DNA of 38,424 bases. It comes from Prosthecobacter sp. Lineage in GTDB: Bacteria > Verrucomicrobiota > Verrucomicrobiia > Verrucomicrobiales > Verrucomicrobiaceae. The position numbers were made by a program, and so were the translations under genes. The stretch is from the NCBI RefSeq assembly GCF_020439865.1, contig NZ_JAGRPF010000190.1, forward strand, positions 1 through 38,424, given 5' to 3'. Below are positions 27,422 through 34,851 of the stretch, one piece after another (position 1 is the first letter of the stretch; the number at the start of each line of letters is the position of its first letter). Below the pieces are notes generated by a model. It did not search any database and was not told the origin of the DNA. It saw only the letters and a list, made by a program, of their open reading frames with translations.

Positions 27422-28828
27422 ATGTCCTTCATCCACGACGATTTTCTGCTCTCCACCAAGGCCGCAAGCCGGCTGTACCACACTTTCGCCAAGGACGAGC
27501 CGCTGCTGGACTACCACAATCATCTGCCGCCGAAGGACATCGCGCAGGACCGGCGCTTCAAGAACCTCTTTGAGATCTGGCTCGAAGGCGACCACTACAA
27601 GTGGCGTGCGATGCGCTGCAACGGAGTGCCGGAAAAGTTCATCACCGGTGACGCCTCGCCCTTTGAAAAGTTCAAAGCCTGGGCCACCACCGTTCCGCAC
27701 ACGCTGCGCAATCCACTCTACCACTGGACGCATCTGGAACTAAAGCGTTACTTTGACATCGACGATCTGCTCAATGAGAAGACGGCGATCGCCATTTGGG
27801 AGAAGACCTGCCTGCAGCTCGACCGTGCGGAGATGAGCACCCGCAACATCCTGCGAGGTCAGAAGGTGAAGGCCCTGTGTACCACGGATGATCCCACGGA
27901 TGATCTCGCCTGGCATCAGCAGTGTGCGAAGGACAAATTTGAAGTGGGCGTGTATCCGACCTTCCGCCCGGACAAGGCGCTGGCGGTACACCTGCCCGAG
28001 TCCTGGAATGCCTGGTGTGACAAACTCAGCGCAGCCAGCGGCATCGAGGTGAACAGCTATGTTTCATTGCTCGAGGCGCTCAAGCAGCGCCACGACTTCT
28101 TCCACAGCGTCGGCGGTCGCCTGAGCGACCACGGCCTGAACTACTGCCACGCGAACTTCGTGAGCGACGCCGAGGCGGAGCGCATCTTCCAAAAAGCCCG
28201 AAGCGGCACGGCGGCGGACGCAACCGAGCAAGACCAGTTTGCCAGCAACATCATGCTGTACATTGGACGCCTGAATGCGGAGAAGAGCTGGACGATGCAG
28301 CTCCACCTGGGCCCCGTGCGCAACAACAACAGCCGCCTCGCCCGTGAGATCGGCGCGGACGTGGGCTGCGACAGCATCGGCGATTATCCGCAGGCGGAGA
28401 CGCTCTCCCGTTTCCTCGACCGGCTGGACACGGAGAACGCGCTTCCGAAAACGGTTCTCTACAATGTGAACCCGGCGCACAATTATGTCTTCGGCACGAT
28501 GGCTGGAAACTTCGCCGACGGCACCACGCCGGGCAAAGTGCAATTCGGTTCCGCGTGGTGGTTTGTGGATCAAAAGGAAGGAATGGAATGGCAGATCAAC
28601 GCGCTAAGCAATCTTGGCCTACTGAGCCGCTTCATCGGCATGCTCACCGACAGCCGCAGCTTCATGAGCTTCCCACGCCACGAGTATTTCCGCCGCACGC
28701 TGTGCAATCTGATCGGTGCCGACGTCGAAGCAGGTCTCATCCCGAACGATGACGAACTCGTGGGCAGCATGATCAAGAACATCTGTTACTCCAATGTGAA
28801 GGAGTACCTGGGACTGAAGGTGTCCTAG
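27422..28828 (+). CDS. uxaC: Glucuronate (uronate) isomerase
   Basis: 468 residues, the usual length for UxaC. It interconverts D-glucuronate and D-fructuronate, or D-galacturonate and D-tagaturonate. The N-terminal LLDYHNHLPPKDIAQDRRF carries the metal-binding HxH-type motif of this amidohydrolase-superfamily enzyme. CTTDDPTDDLAWH, QLHLGPVRNNN and SRSFMSFPRHEYFRRTLCN are highly family-specific. No other uronate pathway genes (uxuA, uxuB, kdgK) are adjacent. It probably serves degradation of plant or algal polysaccharides. A terminator follows at 28828-28863. Confidence 0.95.
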   Translation: MSFIHDDFLLSTKAASRLYHTFAKDEPLLDYHNHLPPKDIAQDRRFKNLFEIWLEGDHYKWRAMRCNGVPEKFITGDASPFEKFKAWATTVPHTLRNPLYHWTHLELKRYFDIDDLLNEKTAIAIWEKTCLQLDRAEMSTRNILRGQKVKALCTTDDPTDDLAWHQQCAKDKFEVGVYPTFRPDKALAVHLPESWNAWCDKLSAASGIEVNSYVSLLEALKQRHDFFHSVGGRLSDHGLNYCHANFVSDAEAERIFQKARSGTAADATEQDQFASNIMLYIGRLNAEKSWTMQLHLGPVRNNNSRLAREIGADVGCDSIGDYPQAETLSRFLDRLDTENALPKTVLYNVNPAHNYVFGTMAGNFADGTTPGKVQFGSAWWFVDQKEGMEWQINALSNLGLLSRFIGMLTDSRSFMSFPRHEYFRRTLCNLIGADVEAGLIPNDDELVGSMIKNICYSNVKEYLGLKVS

Positions 28829-28863
28829 GAACCGTGGATAAATCGGCCACGGTTCCTTTCCTT
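28828..28863 (+). terminator. Probable terminator after uxaC
   Basis: A 10-bp stem, GGAACCGTGG (28828-28837) with CCACGGTTCC (28847-28856), overlaps the uxaC stop codon. It has a 9-nt loop and a weak T-tract (tttccttgg). Confidence 0.65.
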
Positions 28864-28879
28864 GGCTCGCTTCTTCCAT

Positions 28880-29086
28880 TTACTCCTTCCACACAAAGAG
28901 CCCAGCGGTCAGCAAAGCGCCGCCCATCCAGAGCAGCCAGGCATCGGCAACGAGATAGGCGCAGGCCAGCAGGAGGGCACCGAGAATCATGTTCTTCACG
29001 GAACCCGTCGATCTCCCGTAAAGCAGCGCGCCAAGACCAATGGATCCAAAGATCAGAGACCCGAAGAAGTCATAGGCAGCTGGCAT
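28880..29086 (-). CDS. Small two- or three-helix membrane protein
   Basis: 68 residues from the ATG at 29086. Sequence features: YDFFGSLIFGSIGLGALLYGRSTGS (split helix with a Gly-rich FGSIGLG turn), then MILGALLLACAYLVADAWLLWMGGALLTAGLFVW. Similar 60-70 residue proteins with an FGxIGLGxxLYGR motif are common, but their function is unknown. A perfect 9-bp dyad (29094-29114) sits 7 bp before the start codon and may control translation or bind a regulator. Confidence 0.65.
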   Translation of the reverse strand: MPAAYDFFGSLIFGSIGLGALLYGRSTGSVKNMILGALLLACAYLVADAWLLWMGGALLTAGLFVWKE

Positions 29087-29093
29087 GGAAATG

Positions 29094-29114
29094 CGAACGC
29101 AGCGCCTGCGTTCG
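29094..29114. promoter_or_regulatory. Perfect 21-bp dyad upstream of the small membrane protein
   Basis: CGAACGCAG (29094-29102) and CTGCGTTCG (29106-29114) form a perfect 9-bp inverted repeat with a 3-nt centre. It lies in the divergent region between the small membrane protein and the PAS/HisKA gene, 7 bp from the former's ATG. An operator or a translation-blocking hairpin are both possible. Confidence 0.5.
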
Positions 29115-29205
29115 ACTTGCATGAACTTGGGGGGGAGAAACATCTGGCCACACGCCAACGGGCTTGTTAGACTTCTTCAAGTCGGACTTCCAACCCACCC
29201 GCCAG

Positions 29206-30084
29206 ATGTCTGTCACTTCACCTCCACTCCCCCCTGTCAAGGCCGAGGCATCGCCTCCGCCTAAGGCTGAGTGCCAGTGGGCTCACGTGGACTTCTTGCG
29301 CGGGTTGCTCGATTACATTCCCGACCGCATTTACTTCAAGGATCTGCAAGGCCGCTTCGTCCTCGTGAGCAAATCCGAGGCGGATTATCTGGGCGCCAAA
29401 AATGCGGCTGACGTCGTTGGGAAAACCGACTTCGACTACTTTGACAAGGAACTCGCCCAAGCGGCCTTCGATGACGAACAGGAGGTGATGCGCACCGGAA
29501 AGGCGATGAAAGGAAAGGTGGAGGAGAAACTGCTGCTCGACGGCCGTACCGGCTGGGCGTTGGTGGCAAAGATCCCGATGCGTGACGCCGCTGGCGTGGT
29601 GATCGGCACCTGTGGCATTTCCAAGGACGTCACCCGGTTGCGTGAGACGCAGGACTCGCTGCATGAGGCCCTGTCAGCCGTCGCCTGCCAAAAGAACCAA
29701 CTGGCCAAATCCCTCACAGACCTCAACAAGGCGCATCAAGAACTCAAGACCGCCCAGGAACAATTGATCGACTTCCAAAAATTGCAGGGCCTCGCTCGCC
29801 TCGCCTTCGGTGCGGCACACGAAATTCGCAACCCCTTGGCGACGCTTGAACTTGGCATCGGTTTTTTATCCAGCCAGTCTTCGATCATGGAGGAAGAGGC
29901 TGCATCCGACGCGCTGCAAGGCATGTCGGAGGCCATCACCCGCGCTGAGATCGTCATACGTGCGCTGATGGATGGAGCTACGGCCACCGGCGTGACATTG
30001 AAGCCAGGAGAGGCGTCGGAGATCGTGAGGCAGGCCGTGGAGAAGATCAAAAGCGAGAAGGCTCAACCGACGACAGGGTCATAG
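29206..30084 (+). CDS. PAS-HisKA protein lacking the kinase ATPase domain
   Basis: 292 residues from the ATG at 29206; an in-frame TTG at 29164 is an alternative start. A Pro-rich N-terminus is followed by a PAS domain at about 30-145 (LDYIPDRIYFKDLQGRFVLV ... VIGTCGISKDVTRLRE). A coiled coil of about 50 residues leads to a HisKA dimerisation/phosphoacceptor helix with FGAAHEIRNPLATL. The protein ends about 50 residues later, where the HATPase_c domain should start; no N, G1 or G2 box is present. The phosphoacceptor His is intact, so it may be phosphorylated in trans by another kinase or act only as a sensor and scaffold. It overlaps the 3' end of the convergent aspT-like gene by 6 bp. Confidence 0.8.
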   Translation: MSVTSPPLPPVKAEASPPPKAECQWAHVDFLRGLLDYIPDRIYFKDLQGRFVLVSKSEADYLGAKNAADVVGKTDFDYFDKELAQAAFDDEQEVMRTGKAMKGKVEEKLLLDGRTGWALVAKIPMRDAAGVVIGTCGISKDVTRLRETQDSLHEALSAVACQKNQLAKSLTDLNKAHQELKTAQEQLIDFQKLQGLARLAFGAAHEIRNPLATLELGIGFLSSQSSIMEEEAASDALQGMSEAITRAEIVIRALMDGATATGVTLKPGEASEIVRQAVEKIKSEKAQPTTGS

Positions 30085-31743
30085 CTGCGCGATGACCTGT
30101 GCGGCAACGATGCGCAGAAGCATGGTAAGCGGATAAACGGCGGCGTAGCCCACTGCAGGAGAGTCACAGCGCGCCATGGTCGTTGCAAAGGCGAGCGCGG
30201 GGGGATCGGTCATGCCGCCGGAGAGGAGGCCGCACAACGTCATGAAGTTCAAACCGTGGAACCGGCGCGCGACGAAGCCGACGACAAGCAGAGGAAGCAT
30301 CGTGACCACGATGCCAAGCAACACCCATTGCAGGCCCTGGTTCGAGAACACAGTGGAGATAAATTTTTCGCCTGAGAGCAGGCCCACATTGGCGAGAAAG
30401 AGGATGATGCCGAGTTCGCGCAGAGCGCGGTTTGCATTGATGGGCATGTGCATGATCATCGGGCCCAGACGTCCGAGATGACTGAGCAGGATGGCCATGA
30501 TGAGCGGACCGCCGGCCAGCCCCAGCCGAACCGGAACGGGCAGGCCCTCGATGCGGATGGGATAGAGTCCGAGCAGCACCCCAAGCAGAATGCCGGCAAA
30601 GATGGCGGCGAACTTGGTCTCTTGAAGCATCTGCACGGCATTCCCGAGACGCTGCGTGGCAGCGTTGAGGGATTCCTCATCACCGACGAGCTGAAGCATG
30701 TCTCCAAACTGCAGGCGCAGGTCAGGCAGCGCGGTGAAGATGAGGTCCCCGCGGCTCACACGGGTGACCGTGATGTTGTGAAAGTGATCGAGTCCAAGCT
30801 CACGCACGGTTTTTCCGAGCAGGTGTTTGTTTGTGAGCACCACGCGACGGTAGGTGACCCTGCCGGGAGCCTTCATGAGGTTTTCGCTGCTCACGCGGCC
30901 AATGACCAGACGGAACTGATCCAGATGCGCCTGCGTTCCCACAGCCATGATCAAATCGCCGACATGCAGTTTCGTTTCAGACGTTGCGGCGGTCACCTCG
31001 CTCCCGGCAGCATGGCGATGGCGTGCCACGACCACGCTGGTCTCTTGAATGCCTGGCACGCTGCCAATACGGACTCCTTCCAGATTCAAATTCTCGACTC
31101 GAAGATTCATGCGCTGCAACGGCTCGACACCTTCGCCCTGTTCCTGCCGAAACATCTCCGCCTCCTTTGAGACATCCACCTTGAAGAAGACCCGCAGTAG
31201 TATGAGAGAAAGAATGATGCCGACGATGGCCAGGGGGTAAGCGGCCGCATACGAAAGCGCCGGCAGCGTGACAAGTTCCGACGCAGCGTGGGCCGAGGCG
31301 AGCGCCTGCTGCGCCGCGCCCAGAGCAGGCGTGTTGGTGGTGGCGCCGGCGAACAGACCCGCCACCGCCGGCAGCGGCATGCCAAAGATCCAGCCTCCGA
31401 CCAGAGCCACGGCCGCTCCAAGCGCGACAAGCATGAAGGCGTAGGCATTCAGGATCCGTCCCCGGCGTCGAAGCGAGGCAAAGAAGCCCGGCCCCATCTG
31501 CATGCCGAGTGCGAATACGAACAGGACGAGTCCAAACTCCTTCAAAAAGTGCGCCACCTCGGTCTCCGGCCTCAGACCCAAATGTGCGGCTGCCAGGCCA
31601 ACGAAGAGAACCCCGGCGGTGCCGAGCTTGACCCCGGCGACGCGAATGTTTCCCAGTCCAATCCCTCCCAGAACGACGATGCTGAAGACGAGCAGGTCAT
31701 ACGCCACCGGAGAATCCAGATGCAGTTGCTTGAGGAAGGACAT
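30079..31743 (-). CDS. AspT/YidE/YbjL family transporter with two RCK_C domains
   Basis: 554 residues. Two membrane halves of about five to six helices each flank two cytoplasmic TrkA-C (RCK_C) domains. The first RCK_C covers VRIGSVPGIQETSVVVARH ... HVGDLIMAVGT and the second TYRRVVLTNKHLLGKTVREL ... FGDMLQLVGDEE. The paired motifs GATTNTPALGAAQ and SGGMTDPPALAFA match the AspT antiporter family. The substrate is uncertain; the family includes aspartate:alanine exchange and many uncharacterised YidE/YbjL members. The ATG at 31743 is chosen because the first helix follows immediately. Divergent from the globin gene across a repeat-rich 153-bp region. Confidence 0.9.
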   Translation of the reverse strand: MSFLKQLHLDSPVAYDLLVFSIVVLGGIGLGNIRVAGVKLGTAGVLFVGLAAAHLGLRPETEVAHFLKEFGLVLFVFALGMQMGPGFFASLRRRGRILNAYAFMLVALGAAVALVGGWIFGMPLPAVAGLFAGATTNTPALGAAQQALASAHAASELVTLPALSYAAAYPLAIVGIILSLILLRVFFKVDVSKEAEMFRQEQGEGVEPLQRMNLRVENLNLEGVRIGSVPGIQETSVVVARHRHAAGSEVTAATSETKLHVGDLIMAVGTQAHLDQFRLVIGRVSSENLMKAPGRVTYRRVVLTNKHLLGKTVRELGLDHFHNITVTRVSRGDLIFTALPDLRLQFGDMLQLVGDEESLNAATQRLGNAVQMLQETKFAAIFAGILLGVLLGLYPIRIEGLPVPVRLGLAGGPLIMAILLSHLGRLGPMIMHMPINANRALRELGIILFLANVGLLSGEKFISTVFSNQGLQWVLLGIVVTMLPLLVVGFVARRFHGLNFMTLCGLLSGGMTDPPALAFATTMARCDSPAVGYAAVYPLTMLLRIVAAQVIAQL

Positions 31744-31754
31744 ACTTCCCCATT

Positions 31755-31872
31755 TGCATGATTGGTGCCAGACACACGAAGCATTTGTGTGTCTTTCTTG
31801 TGCCAGCTTCAAGCGCCTGCTGGCATTCGGTGTGCATGACTTGGCGGAGGCGACATTATCTCTGCATGACGG
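31755..31872. promoter_or_regulatory. Repeat-rich regulatory region between aspT-like gene and globin
   Basis: It holds three TGCATGA copies (31755, 31833, 31863). The first two continue as TGCATGATTGG and TGCATGACTTGG. There are two perfect inverted repeats: AGACACAC/GTGTGTCT (31770-31777, 31787-31794; 9-nt loop) and TGCCAGC/GCTGGCA (31801-31807, 31819-31825). GTGCCAG is repeated at 31765 and 31800. The density suggests operator sites for the divergent pair. Confidence 0.45.
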
Positions 31873-31896
31873 TCTTGTTTGTGCTTTGAAAGAGGC

Positions 31897-32271
31897 ATGA
31901 ACCCGAACCCACCTTCCCTTTATGAACGCCTGGGTGGCGAAGACATGATCGCCTCTCTCATTCCCGCCTTCTACGTGCGCGTGCTGGCGGACCCCGAACT
32001 GGGGCCGTTTTTCAAAGACACGTCGATCGAAAAACTGCATGCGATGCAGCGCGAGTTTTTCGTCATGGCCACCGGCGGACCGATTCAGTACAGCGGCAGG
32101 CCGCTGGCACACGCTCATCACGGCCGAGGCATCACGAAGCACCACTATGCACTTTTCACAGGACATCTCGTGGAAACCCTGCTCGACATGGGAGTGACAC
32201 AGGAGGAGACCGATGAAGTAATCGATAGGATCAACACCTCAATCAACGAGATCACGGGCGTGTCCTATTGA
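31897..32271 (+). CDS. Truncated haemoglobin (group I-like)
   Basis: 124 residues, a 2-on-2 globin. Motifs are SLYERLGGEDMIASLIPAFY with the B10 Tyr region, RVLADPELGPFF, the distal segment AMQREFFVMATGGP, and LAHAHHGRGIT with the proximal His. Such proteins bind haem and commonly handle NO or O2. The ATG at 31897 is preceded directly by AGAGGC, so the purine run is only one base from the start. DUF2490 and MFS genes follow closely (9 bp and 59 bp), so the three may be one transcript. Confidence 0.9.
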   Translation: MNPNPPSLYERLGGEDMIASLIPAFYVRVLADPELGPFFKDTSIEKLHAMQREFFVMATGGPIQYSGRPLAHAHHGRGITKHHYALFTGHLVETLLDMGVTQEETDEVIDRINTSINEITGVSY

Positions 32272-32280
32272 TGCAATCCC

Positions 32281-32919
32281 ATGCGAATCCTGCTGCTCAT
32301 CCTCCTCTCGGTGCTGCCGTTGCAGGCCGATGAGTGGTGGGCGTGGAACATGGTGGAGTTTTACCACGAGCCTCCCTGGACCGCGGGTCTATTCATGGGC
32401 AACCGGGCGGACACGGAAGACGGATCTTATGTGCAGATCGTAAGCCCCAGGGCCAAGTACGCCGTCCTTCCCTGGCTCGACCTCGGACTCGGCCTTTCGA
32501 CACTGAGCATCGAGAATCCGAACACGCATTTCCGTTACGAACAATTGAGGCCGGAACTGGAGATCAATCCCAAGTTTGACCTGACGAAGGATCTGCGTCT
32601 GGATTGGCGAAACCGCATGGAGTGGCGCAAGAATGAAAACACCGCATTCACCACCCATCGCACCCGTCACCGGCTTCAGCTAAACTGGACACTGCCTCAA
32701 CCCGTGGGGCCGTTGACGCGAGTCTTCGTCAGCAATGAATGGCTGGCGGACCTCCATCGCGGCGAGTGGTCCGAAAACCGCCTCGTGCCGCTGGGGCTCA
32801 CCTTCAACCTCGGTAAAAACACAGATCTGGACCTTTTCTACATGGTATGTTCCTCCCGTCCCAAAACCGAATGGACCCATGAATCCGTACTGGGCACATA
32901 TTTGCGCGTGCGGTTTTAG
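32281..32919 (+). CDS. DUF2490-like outer-membrane protein
   Basis: 212 residues. A short signal peptide (MRILLLILLSVLPLQA, then DEWW) is followed by alternating amphipathic strands rich in Trp and Tyr. RLDWRNRMEWRKNEN and FVSNEWLADLH are typical of DUF2490 proteins. It ends in YLRVRF, a terminal aromatic as in outer-membrane barrels. The function of the family is unknown. It lies 9 bp after the globin gene. Confidence 0.75.
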   Translation: MRILLLILLSVLPLQADEWWAWNMVEFYHEPPWTAGLFMGNRADTEDGSYVQIVSPRAKYAVLPWLDLGLGLSTLSIENPNTHFRYEQLRPELEINPKFDLTKDLRLDWRNRMEWRKNENTAFTTHRTRHRLQLNWTLPQPVGPLTRVFVSNEWLADLHRGEWSENRLVPLGLTFNLGKNTDLDLFYMVCSSRPKTEWTHESVLGTYLRVRF

Positions 32920-32978
32920 CGCAGGAGGAAACCTCTGCTTTGCTTGCCGAGGCGGAGGTTCCAAGCGTAGAAGGAGGC

Positions 32979-34319
32979 ATGTCCGAGCATTCCAACGCGC
33001 GCTTGTTTGTGTGGTTCCGCATTCTGTTCAACTGCCGGTTCTATTATCCCGTGTTCACGGTGCTCTTTCTCGATCTGGGACTGAGCATTGGCGAATTCGC
33101 GGCGCTGAACGTGGTGTGGGCGCTAACCAGCGTGGTGCTGGAGGTGCCGTCGGGCGCGCTCGCTGACCGGTTTGGCCGCAGACCGCTCGTGGTGGCGGCG
33201 GGCGTGCTGATGGTGCTGGAAATGGCCGTGCTGTGCGTCATGCCGCCAGGCAGGCATGACATCGTGCTGTGGCTGTTTGTGCTGAACCGAATTCTGAGTG
33301 GTGCGGCAGAAGCCTGTGCGAGCGGTGCGGACGAGGCGCTCGCGTATGACTCGTTGCCTACAGCGGAACGCTCCATTCTCTGGCCTCGTGTGATGGCAAA
33401 ACTCTCCCGAGGGATGGCCCTGGGCTTCGTGGTGTCATCGATCATCGGTTCGGTTTTGTACGATGCGAACAGTGTGACGGGCGCGTTGCACTTTCTCGGC
33501 CTGGAGATGATCGTAACGAAGAGCCTTACCATGAAACTGCCCCTGATTCTGTGCCTGGGCACGGCGCTGGTTTGTCTGGTGGTGACCTTGCGCATGACCG
33601 AGGCGCGATCCCCTGCCCCGGCGGTTTCGATGCTGCAGAGCATTCGCGATACGTGGGTTTCGATCTTGAAAACCGGCGGCTGGATGTGGCGAACAAAAGC
33701 AGCGTTTGCCCTGATCTTGTTTGGGCTGGTCTTTGACAGCGTGATTCGATTGTTCCTGACCGTGGCAAGCAACTTCTACCGGCTCGTCGGCATCGAAGAA
33801 GGCTGGTATGGCGTCATCGGCACCGGCGTGTCGCTGCTGGGACTGGTGACGGCCAGCCTGATGGAGAAGAGCGCCAAGGTCATGAGCGCACGGCAGAACT
33901 TCGCCTGGCTGGCACTCGTGGTGTTCGGCGGCCTGATGGCGGCGGCGCATCCACAGCAGGGATGGACGGGGATCCTGCTGGTCGTGCCCTTGTTCATGAG
34001 CATGCGCTTCCTGCAGTTCTTCCTGTCCCATTATCTCAACGAGATCGTGGACTCGGAACAGCGGGCGACGGCGTTGAGTTTTCGCGGTTTGACGATCAAT
34101 CTGGCCTACGGAACGCTGACCCTGTTGTTTGGCTGGCAGACAAACTGGCTGGGCGGCCACTTAGGGTTGGGGACGGACGATCCACAGGTCTTTGCCAAAG
34201 CGTTGACCTACTGGCCATGGTGGTTTGCCGGAACACTGGCGGTCGTGGGAGCGTGGCTGGTTGGGCGAGGATTTTGTACGCTCAAAGATGAACGAATCGC
34301 CGATGGCACGCGTCATTAA
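32979..34319 (+). CDS. MFS transporter
   Basis: 446 residues with about 12 membrane helices. The loop 2-3 motif GALADRFGRRP is the major facilitator signature. Between helices 4 and 5 it has SGADEALAYDSLP, a feature of a drug-efflux-like MFS subgroup. The substrate is not predictable. The start is uncertain. The ATG at 32979 has AAGGAGG one base upstream, which is too close for a normal Shine-Dalgarno. The in-frame TTG at 32940 has AGGAGG (32923-32928) 11 nt upstream and would add 13 residues. The ATG is preferred because the first helix starts soon after it. Confidence 0.85.
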   Translation: MSEHSNARLFVWFRILFNCRFYYPVFTVLFLDLGLSIGEFAALNVVWALTSVVLEVPSGALADRFGRRPLVVAAGVLMVLEMAVLCVMPPGRHDIVLWLFVLNRILSGAAEACASGADEALAYDSLPTAERSILWPRVMAKLSRGMALGFVVSSIIGSVLYDANSVTGALHFLGLEMIVTKSLTMKLPLILCLGTALVCLVVTLRMTEARSPAPAVSMLQSIRDTWVSILKTGGWMWRTKAAFALILFGLVFDSVIRLFLTVASNFYRLVGIEEGWYGVIGTGVSLLGLVTASLMEKSAKVMSARQNFAWLALVVFGGLMAAAHPQQGWTGILLVVPLFMSMRFLQFFLSHYLNEIVDSEQRATALSFRGLTINLAYGTLTLLFGWQTNWLGGHLGLGTDDPQVFAKALTYWPWWFAGTLAVVGAWLVGRGFCTLKDERIADGTRH

Positions 34320-34368
34320 CAACAGCTCGACAAGCAATCGCAATGACACCTAATCTCACCAACATCTC

Positions 34369-34833
34369 ATGAAAGCGCCTCTTCTCCTCCGCATCGGTCT
34401 GGCATTGATTGCCGCTGTCGTTTTCTCGCAGTGCGCCTCGACGCCGCAGTCGCGCATCGCAAACAACCCTCAGTTGTTCAGCCAGCTGAGTTCAAAGGAC
34501 CGTCAGATGGTGGCCAGTGGCGTCATCCGGGAAGGAATGAGCCGGGATGCGGTGTTTCTCGCCTGGGGACGACCTGACAGTGTGACGGTGGGAACCAATC
34601 GAGGAAGAGAAACAGAAAGTTGGACCTATGTGGGACAAAGACCGGTGCGCACGGTGACCATGAGCATGGGATGGGGATTTGGTGGCTTCGGCTACGGCGG
34701 ATGGGGCCCCTACGGGTACGGCGGTTACCCTTACTGGGGCGGCGGCCCTTCGGTAACCTACATTCCCTATACAGCAGGGGTGGTGGAGTTCTCCCACGGG
34801 CGCGTTACGCGCTGGTCGGCGACGGCACGGTAA
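34369..34833 (+). CDS. Gly/Tyr-rich lipoprotein
   Basis: 154 residues. A lipoprotein signal is probable (LIAAVVFSQCAST, with Cys at about 22). The middle segment VASGVIREGMSRDAVFLAWGRPDSV resembles the SmpA/OmlA-like fold, in which a conserved Gly-Met-Ser turn precedes a GxPD loop. A low-complexity stretch of Gly, Tyr and Trp follows (WGFGGFGYGGWGPYGYGGYP). The role is unknown; cell-envelope location is inferred. It is followed after 18 bp by the phosphatidyltransferase-like gene. Confidence 0.7.
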   Translation: MKAPLLLRIGLALIAAVVFSQCASTPQSRIANNPQLFSQLSSKDRQMVASGVIREGMSRDAVFLAWGRPDSVTVGTNRGRETESWTYVGQRPVRTVTMSMGWGFGGFGYGGWGPYGYGGYPYWGGGPSVTYIPYTAGVVEFSHGRVTRWSATAR

Positions 34834-34851
34834 GTCTGATCAAAGGGGCGA

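Noticed and set aside
30085..31170. Possible frameshifted HATPase_c domain continuing the PAS/HisKA gene
   Set aside because: The plus-strand frames here show no N, G1 or G2 box. The region is fully explained by the minus-strand AspT-type transporter.
31770..31800. Inverted repeat AGACACAC/GTGTGTCT as an intrinsic terminator
   Set aside because: It lies upstream of both divergent genes, is not GC-rich, and has only a broken T-run (ttcttg), so a regulatory dyad is more likely.
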